Source: Croceicoccus bisphenolivorans
Lineage (GTDB): Bacteria > Pseudomonadota > Alphaproteobacteria > Sphingomonadales > Sphingomonadaceae
Reading direction: 5' to 3'
DNA length: 64,000 bases
NCBI RefSeq assembly: GCF_001634625.1
Contig: NZ_LRSE01000004.1
Coordinates: 186,001-250,000 of the forward strand
Shown piece by piece: positions 53,237 through 62,347 of the stretch. A model generated the notes under the pieces. It was not told the DNA's origin. It saw only the letters and a list, made by a program, of their open reading frames with translations, and ran no database searches. Made by a program: the position numbers and the translations under genes. Every line of letters starts with the position of its first letter. Positions within the stretch are counted from its first letter, which is position 1.

Positions 53237-54295
53237 ATGTGGAACAATCCTGCGTTCGACGACCACGAAAAAATCACCCTTGTCCATGATCGCGCCAGCG
53301 GCCTGCGTGCCATCATCGCGATCCATTCCACCCATCTCGGCCCGTCGGCCGGAGGCACGCGGTTCTGGCACTATGCCGATTCTGCCGCCGCGCTGACCGA
53401 TGCGCTGCGCCTGTCGCAGGGGATGAGTTACAAGAACGCGCTGGCCGGTCTTCCCATGGGCGGCGGCAAAGCCGTTATCCTTGCCGACGCGAATCGCACG
53501 AAGCCGGAAGAGATGATGCTCGCTTTCGGCGACGCGGTCGAAAAGCTGGGCGGCGAATACGTTACGGCGGAAGATGTCGGGATTACCGAAGCGGACATGG
53601 ACATCGTCCACCGCCGCACCGCCCACGTCACCGGCCTGTCGGCAGAAGAAGGCGAATCGAAAGTCGGCACGGACCCCGGCCCGTTCACCTCGCACGGCAT
53701 CTATCTCGGCCTGAAACAGGCCGTGAAGCACAAGCTGGGCAAGGACAGCATGGCGGGCGTGCATGTCGCGGTACAGGGCACGGGCAGTGTGGGTTCCGGC
53801 CTTGCCCGCTATCTTGCAGAGGACGGCGCGGTGCTGACGCTGGCCGATGTCGATCAGGCCCGCGCGGCAAGGCTGGCGGACGAACTGGGCGCAAAGACGG
53901 TCAACGCCGATGCGATCATGACCGTGCCTTGCGACGTGTTCAGCCCGAACGCGCTGGGCGCGATCCTCAATGCCGACACGATCGCACGGCTGGACTGTGC
54001 GGTTATCGCGGGCGGGGCGAACAACCAGTTGGCGACGGCTGGCGACGGCGATGCACTGAACGCGCGCGGCATCCTCTGGGCGCCGGATTACGTGATCAAC
54101 GCGGGCGGTATCATATCGGTCGCCGTGGAATACCTGTCGCGCGACGGATCGGTGTCTGCGACCATCGACGACGTGAACGCCCGCATCGCGCAGATTCCCG
54201 ATCGGCTTGAACAGATCTGGGTGGGGAGCGAGGCGAGCGGCGAAGCGGCCAACCGCGTTGCCGATGCCATGGCAAGGCGCGCAATCGGGCGTTGA
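53237..54295 (+). CDS. Leu/Val/Phe-type amino-acid dehydrogenase
   Basis: This 352-residue NAD-dependent enzyme of the Glu/Leu/Phe/Val dehydrogenase family has the catalytic lysine region GLPMGGGKAVI, then EDVGITEADM and the nucleotide-binding VAVQGTGSVGSGLARYL. It would interconvert a branched-chain or aromatic amino acid with its keto acid; the substrate cannot be settled. The ATG at 53237 was chosen because the upstream frame runs through tRNA-His. It stands alone between the tRNA and the ccm operon. Confidence 0.9.
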   Translation: MWNNPAFDDHEKITLVHDRASGLRAIIAIHSTHLGPSAGGTRFWHYADSAAALTDALRLSQGMSYKNALAGLPMGGGKAVILADANRTKPEEMMLAFGDAVEKLGGEYVTAEDVGITEADMDIVHRRTAHVTGLSAEEGESKVGTDPGPFTSHGIYLGLKQAVKHKLGKDSMAGVHVAVQGTGSVGSGLARYLAEDGAVLTLADVDQARAARLADELGAKTVNADAIMTVPCDVFSPNALGAILNADTIARLDCAVIAGGANNQLATAGDGDALNARGILWAPDYVINAGGIISVAVEYLSRDGSVSATIDDVNARIAQIPDRLEQIWVGSEASGEAANRVADAMARRAIGR

Positions 54296-54423
54296 ACTGC
54301 CCGCAGGGCGGCAAAACTCTCGTCCATTGGGCCAATTATCCGGCGTAGAGGCGATTGAACCCGAGTCTTTGACTTGAAGCGCATCGCCGCCCCTGCCATG
54401 GCGGTTGGCGAAAGCCACGGTAT

Positions 54424-55185
54424 ATGCACGGTTTCGCCAATCCCGCCCGGTTCCTGCGCCTCGCACGCTGGATGACGCCGCTCCTGCTGGTGGCCGGCTT
54501 GCTATTGGCTGGCGGGGCGCTGGTTTACGGCCTGTTTTTCGCGCCTGCCGACCGGTTGATGGGCGATACGGTTCGCATCCTCTACATCCACGTTCCCGCC
54601 GCATGGCTGGGCATGGGCGGCTGGACGACGATCGCTGTTGCCTCGCTGGTGGAACTCGTCTGGCGGCATCCGCTGGCGACGATTGCCGCGCGTGCGGCTG
54701 CCGTTCCCGGCGCGGTGTTTACCGCCATCTGCCTTGCCACCGGATCGATCTGGGGCCGCCCGACATGGGGCACATGGTGGGTGTGGGACGGGCGGCTGAC
54801 ATCCATGCTGGTGCTGCTGTTTCTCTACTTCGCTTATCTCGCGCTGGCCAATGCGGCGCAGAAGGACGGGGTGGGCGCAGCCGGAACCGGTGGCAGCCGC
54901 GTTACCGCGATCTTCGGGCTGGTCGGCGCGATCAACGTGCCGATCATCAACCGCTCGGTCGTGTGGTGGAACTCGCTGCACCAGCCGGCCAGCATCACGA
55001 TGGGCAAGTCGGCGATAGACCCTGCTTTCCTCTGGCCACTGCTGATCGCGGCGCTGGGCTTTTCGCTGCTGTTCGGCGGGGTCGTGCTGGCGCGGATGCG
55101 CGCGATCCTCGCCGATTTCCAGGCGGAAGCGCGGCTGCGCCGCCGTGCGATGCGCAGCGAAGCGTTGGGACAGGTGACGACATGA
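54424..55185 (+). CDS. ccmC: Haem exporter CcmC
   Basis: This 253-residue six-helix membrane protein delivers haem to CcmE during cytochrome c maturation. It has the haem-binding WGTWWVWDGRLTS (WWD domain) and conserved histidines, including one in YIHVPAAW. It is the first gene of an operon in which each stop overlaps the next start. ccmA and ccmB are not immediately upstream. Confidence 0.95.
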   Translation: MHGFANPARFLRLARWMTPLLLVAGLLLAGGALVYGLFFAPADRLMGDTVRILYIHVPAAWLGMGGWTTIAVASLVELVWRHPLATIAARAAAVPGAVFTAICLATGSIWGRPTWGTWWVWDGRLTSMLVLLFLYFAYLALANAAQKDGVGAAGTGGSRVTAIFGLVGAINVPIINRSVVWWNSLHQPASITMGKSAIDPAFLWPLLIAALGFSLLFGGVVLARMRAILADFQAEARLRRRAMRSEALGQVTT

Positions 55186-55340
55186 GCGAGGGACTATCCC
55201 ACTGGCCCTTCGTCATCGCGGCCTATGTCATAGGCGTGGTGGGTACACTGGGCATGGCGGGGTGGAGCTGGATCGCGATGCGCCGCGCCGAAGCCCGCCG
55301 CGATGCCGCGCGGGGCGAAAGAACCAAGGGACAGGAATGA
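55182..55340 (+). CDS. ccmD: Haem exporter subunit CcmD
   Basis: This 52-residue small membrane protein has one helix (about 10-30, FVIAAYVIGVVGTLGMAGW) and a basic tail. It stabilises the CcmC-CcmE complex. It begins inside the ccmC stop (ATGA) and ends inside the ccmE start. Confidence 0.9.
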   Translation: MSEGLSHWPFVIAAYVIGVVGTLGMAGWSWIAMRRAEARRDAARGERTKGQE

Positions 55341-55801
55341 GCACTGCAATGAAGCCAAAGCACCAGCGGCTGGTGCTCGTCGTCCTTGCGCTTGCCGTGC
55401 TGATCGGCGCGGTGCTGCTGGCGATATGGGGCCTGCGCGGACAGGCCAGCTATTTCTATGTGCCTAGCGACATCGCATCCGATCCGCCCGAAACGGGCCG
55501 CGCGGTGCGGCTGGGCGGCATGGTGCAGGAAGGGTCGATCCAGACGCTGCCCGATGGCGTGACGGTCGCCTTCGTCGTCGGCGACGGGAAGGCAACCGTG
55601 CCCGTCCGCTACACCGGCATCACGCCCGACCTGTTCGTAGAGGGTAGCGGCGTCGTTGCCGACGGGCGGCTCGATGCCGATGGCACATTCGTTGCCGACA
55701 GCCTGCTGGCCAAGCATGACGAGAATTACATGCCGCGCGAACTGGAAGACATGAGCAAGGAACAGGCCAAGGCCGTGGTTGCGGAAACGACCGCGCAATG
55801 A
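55337..55801 (+). CDS. ccmE: Cytochrome c maturation haem chaperone CcmE
   Basis: This 154-residue periplasmic haem chaperone is anchored by one N-terminal helix (about 11-30). The haem-binding His127 and Tyr131 lie in LAKHDENY. The ATG at 55337 overlaps the ccmD stop and the stop overlaps ccmF. Confidence 0.95.
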   Translation: MSTAMKPKHQRLVLVVLALAVLIGAVLLAIWGLRGQASYFYVPSDIASDPPETGRAVRLGGMVQEGSIQTLPDGVTVAFVVGDGKATVPVRYTGITPDLFVEGSGVVADGRLDADGTFVADSLLAKHDENYMPRELEDMSKEQAKAVVAETTAQ

Positions 55802-57780
55802 TTGCGGAAGCCGGCCTTGCCCTGCTGTGGTTCGCCGCTGCTATGGCGCTGCTGCAGTTGTTTGCCGCCATCATGGCGCTGCGCGGCGGCGAAGGTTCGT
55901 CGGAATACGCGGGTGTGGTTCGCCCCAGCGCCATCGTGCAGGGGCCGCTTGTCGCCCTGTCATTCCTGATGCTGATGTGGCTGTTCATCCGCACCGATCT
56001 TTCGGTGCTGCTGGTCGCCGCCAATTCGCACAGTGCCAAGCCGTTCATCTTCAAGCTGGCGGGCACATGGGGCAACCACGAAGGTTCGATGCTGCTGTGG
56101 GTGACGGTGATGGCCCTGTCCGGCTCGCTCGTCGCGCTGGTCGAACGGCGCCTGCCCGAACGCACGATGATCGCGACGCTGGCGGCGCAGGCTTTCGTAT
56201 CGCTGGGTTTCTACGCCTTCCTGCTGTTCTCCTCCAACCCGTTCGAGCGTCTGCCGACGCCGGTGCCGGAAGGGAACGGCCTCAACCCGCTGTTGCAGGA
56301 TATCGGCCTCGCCTTCCATCCGCCCACGCTCTACATCGGTTATGTCGGCCTTTCGGTGGCCTTTTCCTTTGCGGTCGGCGCGCTGCTGACGCGCGAGGTC
56401 GGCCCCGCCTTCGCCCGCGCGATGCGGCCGTGGGTGCTGGGCAGCTGGATCTTTCTGACGATCGGCATCACGGCGGGGTCCTACTGGGCCTATTACGAGC
56501 TTGGCTGGGGCGGCTGGTGGTTCTGGGATCCGGTGGAGAACGCCTCGCTGATGCCGTGGCTGGCGGCGACAGCACTGCTGCATTCAGCCTCGGTCCTCGC
56601 TTCGCGCGATGCGCTGCGCACGTGGACGATCATGCTCGGCGTCGTCGCCTTCTCGATGTCCATGGTCGGCACGTTCCTCGTACGCTCGGGCATTCTCACC
56701 TCGGTTCACGCCTTTGCCGTCGATCCCGAACGCGGCACCTTCATCCTTGCGCTGCTGACCATTTACATCGGCGGCGCGCTCACCCTGTTCGGCGCGCGGG
56801 CCAGCACGGTGAGTGAGGGCAAGCAGTTCTCCCTCGTCAGCCGGGAGGCGGGACTGGTGTTCAACAACGTCATGCTGTCCGCGATCCTCGGCATCGTGTT
56901 GCTCGGCACGCTTTATCCGCTGCTGACGGAAGCGTTCGACACCAAGGTCTCGGTCGGCCCGCCCTACTTCAATCCGGTGGGCGCGATGTTCGCGATTCCG
57001 ATGATCGTAGTGATGGCCGTCGGCCCGCTGCTGCGCTGGCGGCGCGACAGTTTCGACCGGATTGCCAAGGCACTGATCCTACCCGCGGTGCTGACCGCCG
57101 CGCTTCTGGCAGGCGCGGTGCTGCTGGCACCGGGTATCGGGTTGCTGCCGCTGCTCGGCCTCGGCCTGTCGCTGGGGTTGGGCGTGGCGAGTATCCTGCC
57201 GCTGCTCGGGCGTGATTTGCGCCGCACCCCGCTGCCCACATGGGGCATGGTGTTCGGGCACCTCGGCCTTGCCGTCGCGCTGTTCGGCATGGCGAGCGAG
57301 AGTGCATTCTCTACCGAGAAGCTGGTCGCGGCCAACGTCGGCGACGTGGTGGAGGTCGGCCCATGGTCGATCGAGCTGACGGCGATCGAACCGGTCGCCG
57401 GCCCGAACTGGACCGCGCTGGAAGCGACGATGACCGCCCGTTACGAAGACGGCGCGCCGGTCACGCTGCACCCGCAATCGCGCAACTTCACCCAGCCGCC
57501 GCAGACGACAAGCGAATCGGCGCTGTCGACCCGCTGGAACGGCCAGCTCTATGCGGTCGTCGGTGAAGAGGGGCTGGACGGGCGCTGGCAGCTGCGGCTG
57601 TGGTGGAAACCGTTCGTGCCGATGATCTGGCTGGGCGGATTGCTGATCGCATTCGGCGGCGCGCTGTCGCTGCTGGGCCGCGTGCTGGGCGATATTCGCC
57701 GCGGCTACCAGCGCCGCCGCATCGCCATGCGCCGTGACGAACGCCCGCATTCCCGCGCCGTGCCGGAGCCTGCGGAATGA
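55798..57780 (+). CDS. ccmF: Haem lyase CcmF
   Basis: This 660-residue multi-helix membrane protein ligates haem to apocytochrome c. The WWD signature is GGWWFWDPVENASLMPW (about residues 237-253) and several conserved histidines flank it. Its ends overlap ccmE and ccmG by 4 bp each. Confidence 0.96.
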   Translation: MIAEAGLALLWFAAAMALLQLFAAIMALRGGEGSSEYAGVVRPSAIVQGPLVALSFLMLMWLFIRTDLSVLLVAANSHSAKPFIFKLAGTWGNHEGSMLLWVTVMALSGSLVALVERRLPERTMIATLAAQAFVSLGFYAFLLFSSNPFERLPTPVPEGNGLNPLLQDIGLAFHPPTLYIGYVGLSVAFSFAVGALLTREVGPAFARAMRPWVLGSWIFLTIGITAGSYWAYYELGWGGWWFWDPVENASLMPWLAATALLHSASVLASRDALRTWTIMLGVVAFSMSMVGTFLVRSGILTSVHAFAVDPERGTFILALLTIYIGGALTLFGARASTVSEGKQFSLVSREAGLVFNNVMLSAILGIVLLGTLYPLLTEAFDTKVSVGPPYFNPVGAMFAIPMIVVMAVGPLLRWRRDSFDRIAKALILPAVLTAALLAGAVLLAPGIGLLPLLGLGLSLGLGVASILPLLGRDLRRTPLPTWGMVFGHLGLAVALFGMASESAFSTEKLVAANVGDVVEVGPWSIELTAIEPVAGPNWTALEATMTARYEDGAPVTLHPQSRNFTQPPQTTSESALSTRWNGQLYAVVGEEGLDGRWQLRLWWKPFVPMIWLGGLLIAFGGALSLLGRVLGDIRRGYQRRRIAMRRDERPHSRAVPEPAE

Positions 57781-58340
57781 GCGCGCCAGACGAAAAGCCG
57801 AAGGGCAGGAAGTGGGCCATCTGGCTGCCGCTGGTACTGTTCGGCGGGTTCTTCGTACTCGTCATGAACGGCCTGATCCGCCCTGCCGCGCGGGATGTGG
57901 AAAGCGCGATGGTCGGCAAACCGCTGCCCGAATTCGCGCTGCCTGCCGCCACGCCCGATCTGCCCGGCCTTGCCACTGCCGATTTCAAGCAGGGCGAACC
58001 GCGCCTCCTCAACGTCTTTGCCAGCTGGTGCGTGCCCTGTGCCGCAGAAGCCCCGCAGCTTGACGAGTTGCGCCGTGTGCAGGTGCCGATCGACGGTGTC
58101 GCCATCCGCGACAGGGAGCAGGATATCGCCCGTTTCCTCGCCCGATATGGCAATCCCTTTGCCAGCATCGGCAAGGACGATATCAGCGAAGTGCAGCTGG
58201 GCATCGGTTCGTCCGGCGTGCCCGAAACTTTCGTGATCGATGGCAACGGGATCATCCGCTACCAGCACATCGGCCCGATCATGGAGGGTGACGTGAAGAC
58301 CATCCTCGTCGAGTTCGACAAGGCGAGAGAGCCGCTATGA
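57777..58340 (+). CDS. ccmG: Thiol:disulfide interchange protein CcmG (DsbE)
   Basis: This 187-residue periplasmic thioredoxin-like protein is anchored by one N-terminal helix. The active site is FASWCVPCAAEAPQL. It reduces the apocytochrome CxxCH cysteines or CcmH. It overlaps ccmF and ccmH by 4 bp each. Confidence 0.95.
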   Translation: MSAPDEKPKGRKWAIWLPLVLFGGFFVLVMNGLIRPAARDVESAMVGKPLPEFALPAATPDLPGLATADFKQGEPRLLNVFASWCVPCAAEAPQLDELRRVQVPIDGVAIRDREQDIARFLARYGNPFASIGKDDISEVQLGIGSSGVPETFVIDGNGIIRYQHIGPIMEGDVKTILVEFDKAREPL

Positions 58341-58765
58341 CCCGCCTGATCGCCTTCCTCGCGCTGTTGCTTGCCGCGCCCGTCATGGCGCAGGACCAGT
58401 TGCCGCCCGCGCCCTATGCCTATCGCCAGCTGGAAGATCCGGCGCAGGAGGAAAAGGCGCAGGCGCTGATGGAAACGCTGCGCTGCCTGAAATGCCAGAG
58501 CCAGTCGATCGCAGATTCCGATGCTTCGATGGCGGGCGACATGCGCAATCAGGTGCGGCAGAGGATAAAGGCAGGCGAGGAGCCGGAAGCGATCCGCGCG
58601 TGGCTGGTCGAGCGTTATGGCGATTACGTCAGTTACAAACCGGAACTGACCACGCTGACATGGCCGCTGTTCGCCGCGCCGCTGGTCCTGCTGCTGCTGG
58701 CCCTGTTGCTTTTGCGCAAGCGTTTCGTGCGCAGACCCGATGCGCCGGCGGGGGAACAGGCATGA
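58337..58765 (+). CDS. ccmH: Cytochrome c-type biogenesis protein CcmH (CcmL)
   Basis: This 142-residue protein has a signal peptide (MTRLIAFLALLLAAPVMA), the redox motif LRCLKCQSQSIADSDA and a C-terminal membrane helix. It works with CcmG and CcmI in apocytochrome reduction. It overlaps ccmI by 4 bp. Confidence 0.94.
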   Translation: MTRLIAFLALLLAAPVMAQDQLPPAPYAYRQLEDPAQEEKAQALMETLRCLKCQSQSIADSDASMAGDMRNQVRQRIKAGEEPEAIRAWLVERYGDYVSYKPELTTLTWPLFAAPLVLLLLALLLLRKRFVRRPDAPAGEQA

Positions 58766-59517
58766 TGGGCTGGGCCATCGCTTTCGTGCTGGCGGGCGTG
58801 ACTTTCGCCGCGCTCGTCTTCGTGTTGAAACTGCCGCGCGGCGGGCGCGAATTTGCCGGTGCCGCATTGCTGCTGGGCCTGTCCGGCTATGCCCTGCAAG
58901 GCAGCCCGTCAGAGCCCGGCTCTCCCACCGCACCGCGTGAAAACGCCGAATCGGGTCAGGCCGCCCTGATCGAGGCGCGCCGCGCGATGGGCGACGAATT
59001 CGGTGAAGGGCGCAATTACCTTATAACTGCCGATGCCTTTGCCCGCGCGGGGCAGTTCGGCGCGGCGGCAACCCTGCTGCGCGGGGCGACACGTAAGACC
59101 CCGAACGATCCCGATGTCTGGCTGGCGCTGGGCAATGCGCTGGTCGGCCATGCCGACGGGATCATCACGCCTGCCGCGCTCTATGCGTTTCAGAAGGCGG
59201 CCGACATCGCGCCCGACCATCCCGGCCCGCCGTTCTTCACCGGCCTTGCGCTGGCCCAGTCCGGCCAGTTCGAGGATGCGCGCGCAATCTGGCAGAAGCT
59301 GCTGGACCGGCCCGGAGAGGAAGACGCACCGTGGCGGGCTGACCTTGCCGCACGGCTTGCGCGACTCGACGCGATCATTGCCCAGCAACAGGGGGGTCAG
59401 AACGGTCGGACCCCTGCGACCGGCGCTCCATCGGGCGATGCGCAGATGCCGTCCGGCCCAGTGCCGGTGGAGCAGGAAACGGCGGATTCCCCTGCGTCCG
59501 ACCGCCCCGGAACATGA
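58762..59517 (+). CDS. ccmI: Cytochrome c-type biogenesis protein CcmI (TPR)
   Basis: This 251-residue protein has two N-terminal transmembrane helices and then TPR repeats in the periplasm (YLITADAFARAGQFGAAATL and VWLALGNALVGHADGIITPA), which bind apocytochrome C termini. A proline/threonine-rich tail ends it. It completes a ccmCDEFGHI unit. kup begins 127 bp downstream. Confidence 0.9.
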   Translation: MMGWAIAFVLAGVTFAALVFVLKLPRGGREFAGAALLLGLSGYALQGSPSEPGSPTAPRENAESGQAALIEARRAMGDEFGEGRNYLITADAFARAGQFGAAATLLRGATRKTPNDPDVWLALGNALVGHADGIITPAALYAFQKAADIAPDHPGPPFFTGLALAQSGQFEDARAIWQKLLDRPGEEDAPWRADLAARLARLDAIIAQQQGGQNGRTPATGAPSGDAQMPSGPVPVEQETADSPASDRPGT

Positions 59518-59615
59518 CAGCCGAACGGCTTTTCTTGCAGGTGCGAACAAGCACTGCTAATCGCCAGCGCCCGTTGGCCGGAGGAAGTCCCCCGATTACC
59601 GGAGGGCTTGGGACC

Positions 59616-59648
59616 ATGGCCGTCGCAGAAGGCACCATTCGCGGATGA
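59616..59648 (+). other. Ten-codon upstream ORF overlapping kup
   Basis: An ATG at 59616 reads [10 protein letters not shown] and stops with an ATGA that is also the kup start. It could couple or pace kup translation, but coding is unproven. Confidence 0.3.
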
Positions 59649-61543
59649 GTCATTCCGTTACCGGAGACGAGCGCACCAACGCCAAGCTGAAGCTGGCGGC
59701 TGGCGCCATCGGCATCGTTTTCGGCGATATCGGTACCAGCCCGCTCTATGCGTTCCGCGAAACGTTCGTCGGGCCGCATCCGCTGGCGCTGGACCGGTTG
59801 CACATCCTTGGCGTGGTCAGCCTGATTTTCTGGTCGATGACGCTGGTCGTCGCGATCCAGTACGTCACCATCCTGATGCGCGCGGATAACAAGGGGCAGG
59901 GCGGCAGCCTTGCGCTTCTCGCACTGATCTCGCGGCATATCGGCCGGTCGAAATACGGCTGGATCACGGTGCTGCTGGGCGTGCTGGCGACTTCGCTGTT
60001 CTACGGCGATTCGATGATCACGCCCGCGATCTCGGTGCTTTCTGCGGTCGAGGGTCTAACCGTCGTCGAAAAGCGGTTCGAGGTCTGGGTTATCCCGATC
60101 GCGCTGGCGCTGCTGATCTTCCTGTTCCTGCTGCAACGGCGCGGCACGGCCAAGGTCGGCGCTTTGTTCGCGCCGGTGATGATCCTCTATTTCGTCGTCC
60201 TCGCGGTGCTCGGCCTCATCCAGATCGCCTACAATCCGGGCGTGCTGGTGGCGCTGAACCCGTGGTACGCGCTGCAGTTCTTCATGGTCGACAAGACGCT
60301 GGCCTTCCTCGCTCTCGGCTCCGTCGTGCTGGCGGTTACGGGGGCGGAGGCGCTCTATGCCGACATGGGCCATTTCGGGCGCGGGCCGCTGCGCATGTCG
60401 TGGTTCGGGTTCGTCATGCCCGCGCTGCTGATCAACTATTTCGGCCAGGCCGCGATGGTCACCAGCCTGACCGGGGCCGAAGCGGCAGAGGCGATCCAGA
60501 ACCCGTTCTTCATCATGGCGCCCGACATCTTCCGCCTGCCGCTCGTCATCCTTGCCATGGCCGCGACCTTTATCGCCAGCCAGGCGGTGATTTCGGGCGC
60601 GTTCTCCGTAACGCATCAGGCGATGCAACTGGGCTTCATCCCGCGCCTGTCGATCCTGCACACCAGCGAGACCGAGGCGGGCCAGATCTATATCCCGTTC
60701 ATCAACTGGGCGCTGATGGTGGCGGTGATCCTGCTGGTGCTGACCTTCCAGAACTCGTCCAATCTTGCCAGCGCCTATGGCATCGCGGTCACCGGCGCGA
60801 TGGTGATCGACACTTGCCTCATGGCCGTGCTGCTGCTCGCGGTGTGGAAGTGGAAGTGGTGGTGGGCCGTGCCTGTCATCGTTCTGTTCTTCGTGGTCGA
60901 CGGCGCCTACTTCGCCGCGAACGCCACCAAGATTCCCGACGGCGGCTGGTTCCCGCTGCTCGTCGGCGCTGCTGCCTTCACCTTGCTGACGACATGGGCC
61001 AAGGGCCGCAAGCTGATGCGCGAGCGCATGACAGAGGTTGCCCTGCCGATCGAGATCTTCGCCAAGAGCGCGGCCAATTCGGCCACCCGCGTGCCGGGCA
61101 CGGCCATCTTCATGGCATCCAGCACGGCGGGGGTCCCTTCGGCGCTGCTGCACAACATCAAGCACAACAAGGTGCTGCATGACCGCGTGGTGGTGCTGAC
61201 GGTGCAGATCGCGGAAGAGCCATATGTCGACGCGGCCAAACGCGCGGAGATCGAGGATCTGGGCGACGGGTTCTACCGCGTTGTGCTGCATTATGGCTTC
61301 ATGGAAGAAACCGACGTTCCGGCCGCGCTGAAGCTGATCGACAAGTGCGGCGGCATGTTCGACATGATGCAGACCAGCTTCTTCCTGTCGCGCCAGACGC
61401 TGTTGCCCAGCGAAAAGCCGGCGATGATGCTGTGGCGTGAAAAGGTGTTTAGCTGGATGCTGCGCAATGCGGCGACGGCTATGGAATTCTTCAGGCTGCC
61501 GACGAATCGTGTGGTCGAGCTGGGCTCGCAAGTCCGGATCTAG
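59645..61543 (+). CDS. kup: Potassium uptake protein Kup
   Basis: This 632-residue KUP-family potassium:proton symporter has about 12 transmembrane helices and the family motifs [36 protein letters not shown] and [23 protein letters not shown], with a cytoplasmic C-terminal domain of about 170 residues. The start at 59645 coincides with an upstream-ORF stop. A long hairpin repeat begins two bases after its stop. Confidence 0.93.
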   Translation: MSHSVTGDERTNAKLKLAAGAIGIVFGDIGTSPLYAFRETFVGPHPLALDRLHILGVVSLIFWSMTLVVAIQYVTILMRADNKGQGGSLALLALISRHIGRSKYGWITVLLGVLATSLFYGDSMITPAISVLSAVEGLTVVEKRFEVWVIPIALALLIFLFLLQRRGTAKVGALFAPVMILYFVVLAVLGLIQIAYNPGVLVALNPWYALQFFMVDKTLAFLALGSVVLAVTGAEALYADMGHFGRGPLRMSWFGFVMPALLINYFGQAAMVTSLTGAEAAEAIQNPFFIMAPDIFRLPLVILAMAATFIASQAVISGAFSVTHQAMQLGFIPRLSILHTSETEAGQIYIPFINWALMVAVILLVLTFQNSSNLASAYGIAVTGAMVIDTCLMAVLLLAVWKWKWWWAVPVIVLFFVVDGAYFAANATKIPDGGWFPLLVGAAAFTLLTTWAKGRKLMRERMTEVALPIEIFAKSAANSATRVPGTAIFMASSTAGVPSALLHNIKHNKVLHDRVVVLTVQIAEEPYVDAAKRAEIEDLGDGFYRVVLHYGFMEETDVPAALKLIDKCGGMFDMMQTSFFLSRQTLLPSEKPAMMLWREKVFSWMLRNAATAMEFFRLPTNRVVELGSQVRI

Positions 61544-61544
61544 G

Positions 61545-61682
61545 GATCATCGACATTCAGCCCTGACCGCCTGCAAACGGCGGTTTCGTGCGCTTCCGGT
61601 GCTCACGACCGTAGAGGTCGCTGCGCTCCGGTTCACCCGAACCCACCATTTTCGGCAGGCCATCATCTGAATGTCGATAATC
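61545..61682 (-). repeat. Long hairpin repeat, copy C
   Basis: The apex (61593-61631, minus sense) reads CCGGAGCGCAGCG, a 5-bp hairpin CGACC-TCTAC-GGTCG, then GTGAGCACCGGAAG. Arms at 61579-61592 and 61634-61647 pair with two G-U and two G-A positions, GCCTGC/GCAGGC pair further out, and an outermost stem joins 61545-61560 to 61667-61682. It begins two bases after the kup stop. Confidence 0.85.
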
Positions 61683-61811
61683 CCCGGGGGCCGTCTTCCC
61701 ATCCAATACCCCCCGCCACTTGCAAAGTGTTAGGTAAACTCTCACGCAAGCTGCGCCGGCGCCGCACAGTTTTGCCACGATGCTCACGATTGTGTGAAAC
61801 TCTTCGAACAT
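61557..61811 (-). CDS. Putative small protein ending in a hairpin repeat
   Basis: An 84-codon frame starts at an ATG five bases after AAGGAG (61817-61822). The first 37 residues (MFEEFHTIVSIVAKLCGAG, then ACVRVYLTLCKW) are hydrophobic and cysteine-containing; the second half is translated from repeat copy C (PERSDLYGREHRKR). The upstream part uses ACA, CTA, CTT and TTT codons unlike its neighbours, hinting at foreign origin. I do not recognise it, and it may not be expressed. Bases 61812-61971 show nothing else. Confidence 0.4.
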   Translation of the reverse strand: MFEEFHTIVSIVAKLCGAGAACVRVYLTLCKWRGVLDGKTAPGDYRHSDDGLPKMVGSGEPERSDLYGREHRKRTKPPFAGGQG

Positions 61812-61971
61812 ACGATCTCCTTGTCTTGAGATCTTGATAAATCGATTCGCAACGTGCCTGTAGGTTCGCGCCATTGTAGACGGCACTCCTACAACGTGGA
61901 CTTTGGCCACATCCCGGTGTCGTCGTTGAGTCCTTGATCGGTTCCGGCCGATAGTTCATCCAACCGGCGTG

Positions 61972-62298
61972 ATGCCAATCAGCAATCGAACCGATCGAAC
62001 CATCTACGAAATCGGCCGCATGCACATAGCGATGGGCCTTGGCAGCGGGTTGTTCATAGTCTGGGGCATTCCCCTGCTGGCATCGGCCATGGGCCTTGCG
62101 GACGGCGGGGCACTGGACTGGATCGTCCTGCCCTTGCTGTTGATATGGGTGATCGCATTCGGTGTGCGCAGCCTGCTGATCGCCTGTCCGCGATGCGGCA
62201 AGTCCATCTTCATGCGCGGGATGTGGAGCGTGTTCTGGCCCGCGAAGACCTGCAGCCGCTGCGGCCTTGATCTGACCACGGCTGCCCTACGCAAATAA
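61972..62298 (+). CDS. Small membrane protein with C-terminal zinc ribbon
   Basis: This 108-residue protein has two hydrophobic helices (about 18-40 and 47-70) and a C-terminal CPRCGKSIF...CSRCGLDL double CxxC zinc ribbon. A GTG three bases upstream is also possible. Function unknown. It ends at a strong GC hairpin. Confidence 0.7.
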   Translation: MPISNRTDRTIYEIGRMHIAMGLGSGLFIVWGIPLLASAMGLADGGALDWIVLPLLLIWVIAFGVRSLLIACPRCGKSIFMRGMWSVFWPAKTCSRCGLDLTTAALRK

Positions 62299-62300
62299 AC

Positions 62301-62331
62301 GGGGCGCGCCGGGTCCGGTCCGGCGCGCCCC
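62301..62331. terminator. Bidirectional GC hairpin terminator
   Basis: GGGGCGCGCCGG (62301-62312) pairs with CCGGCGCGCCCC (62320-62331), a 12-bp stem between two convergent genes. No U tract is present, so factor-assisted termination is possible. Confidence 0.65.
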
Positions 62332-62347
62332 TTCCGGTCTGGCCCCG

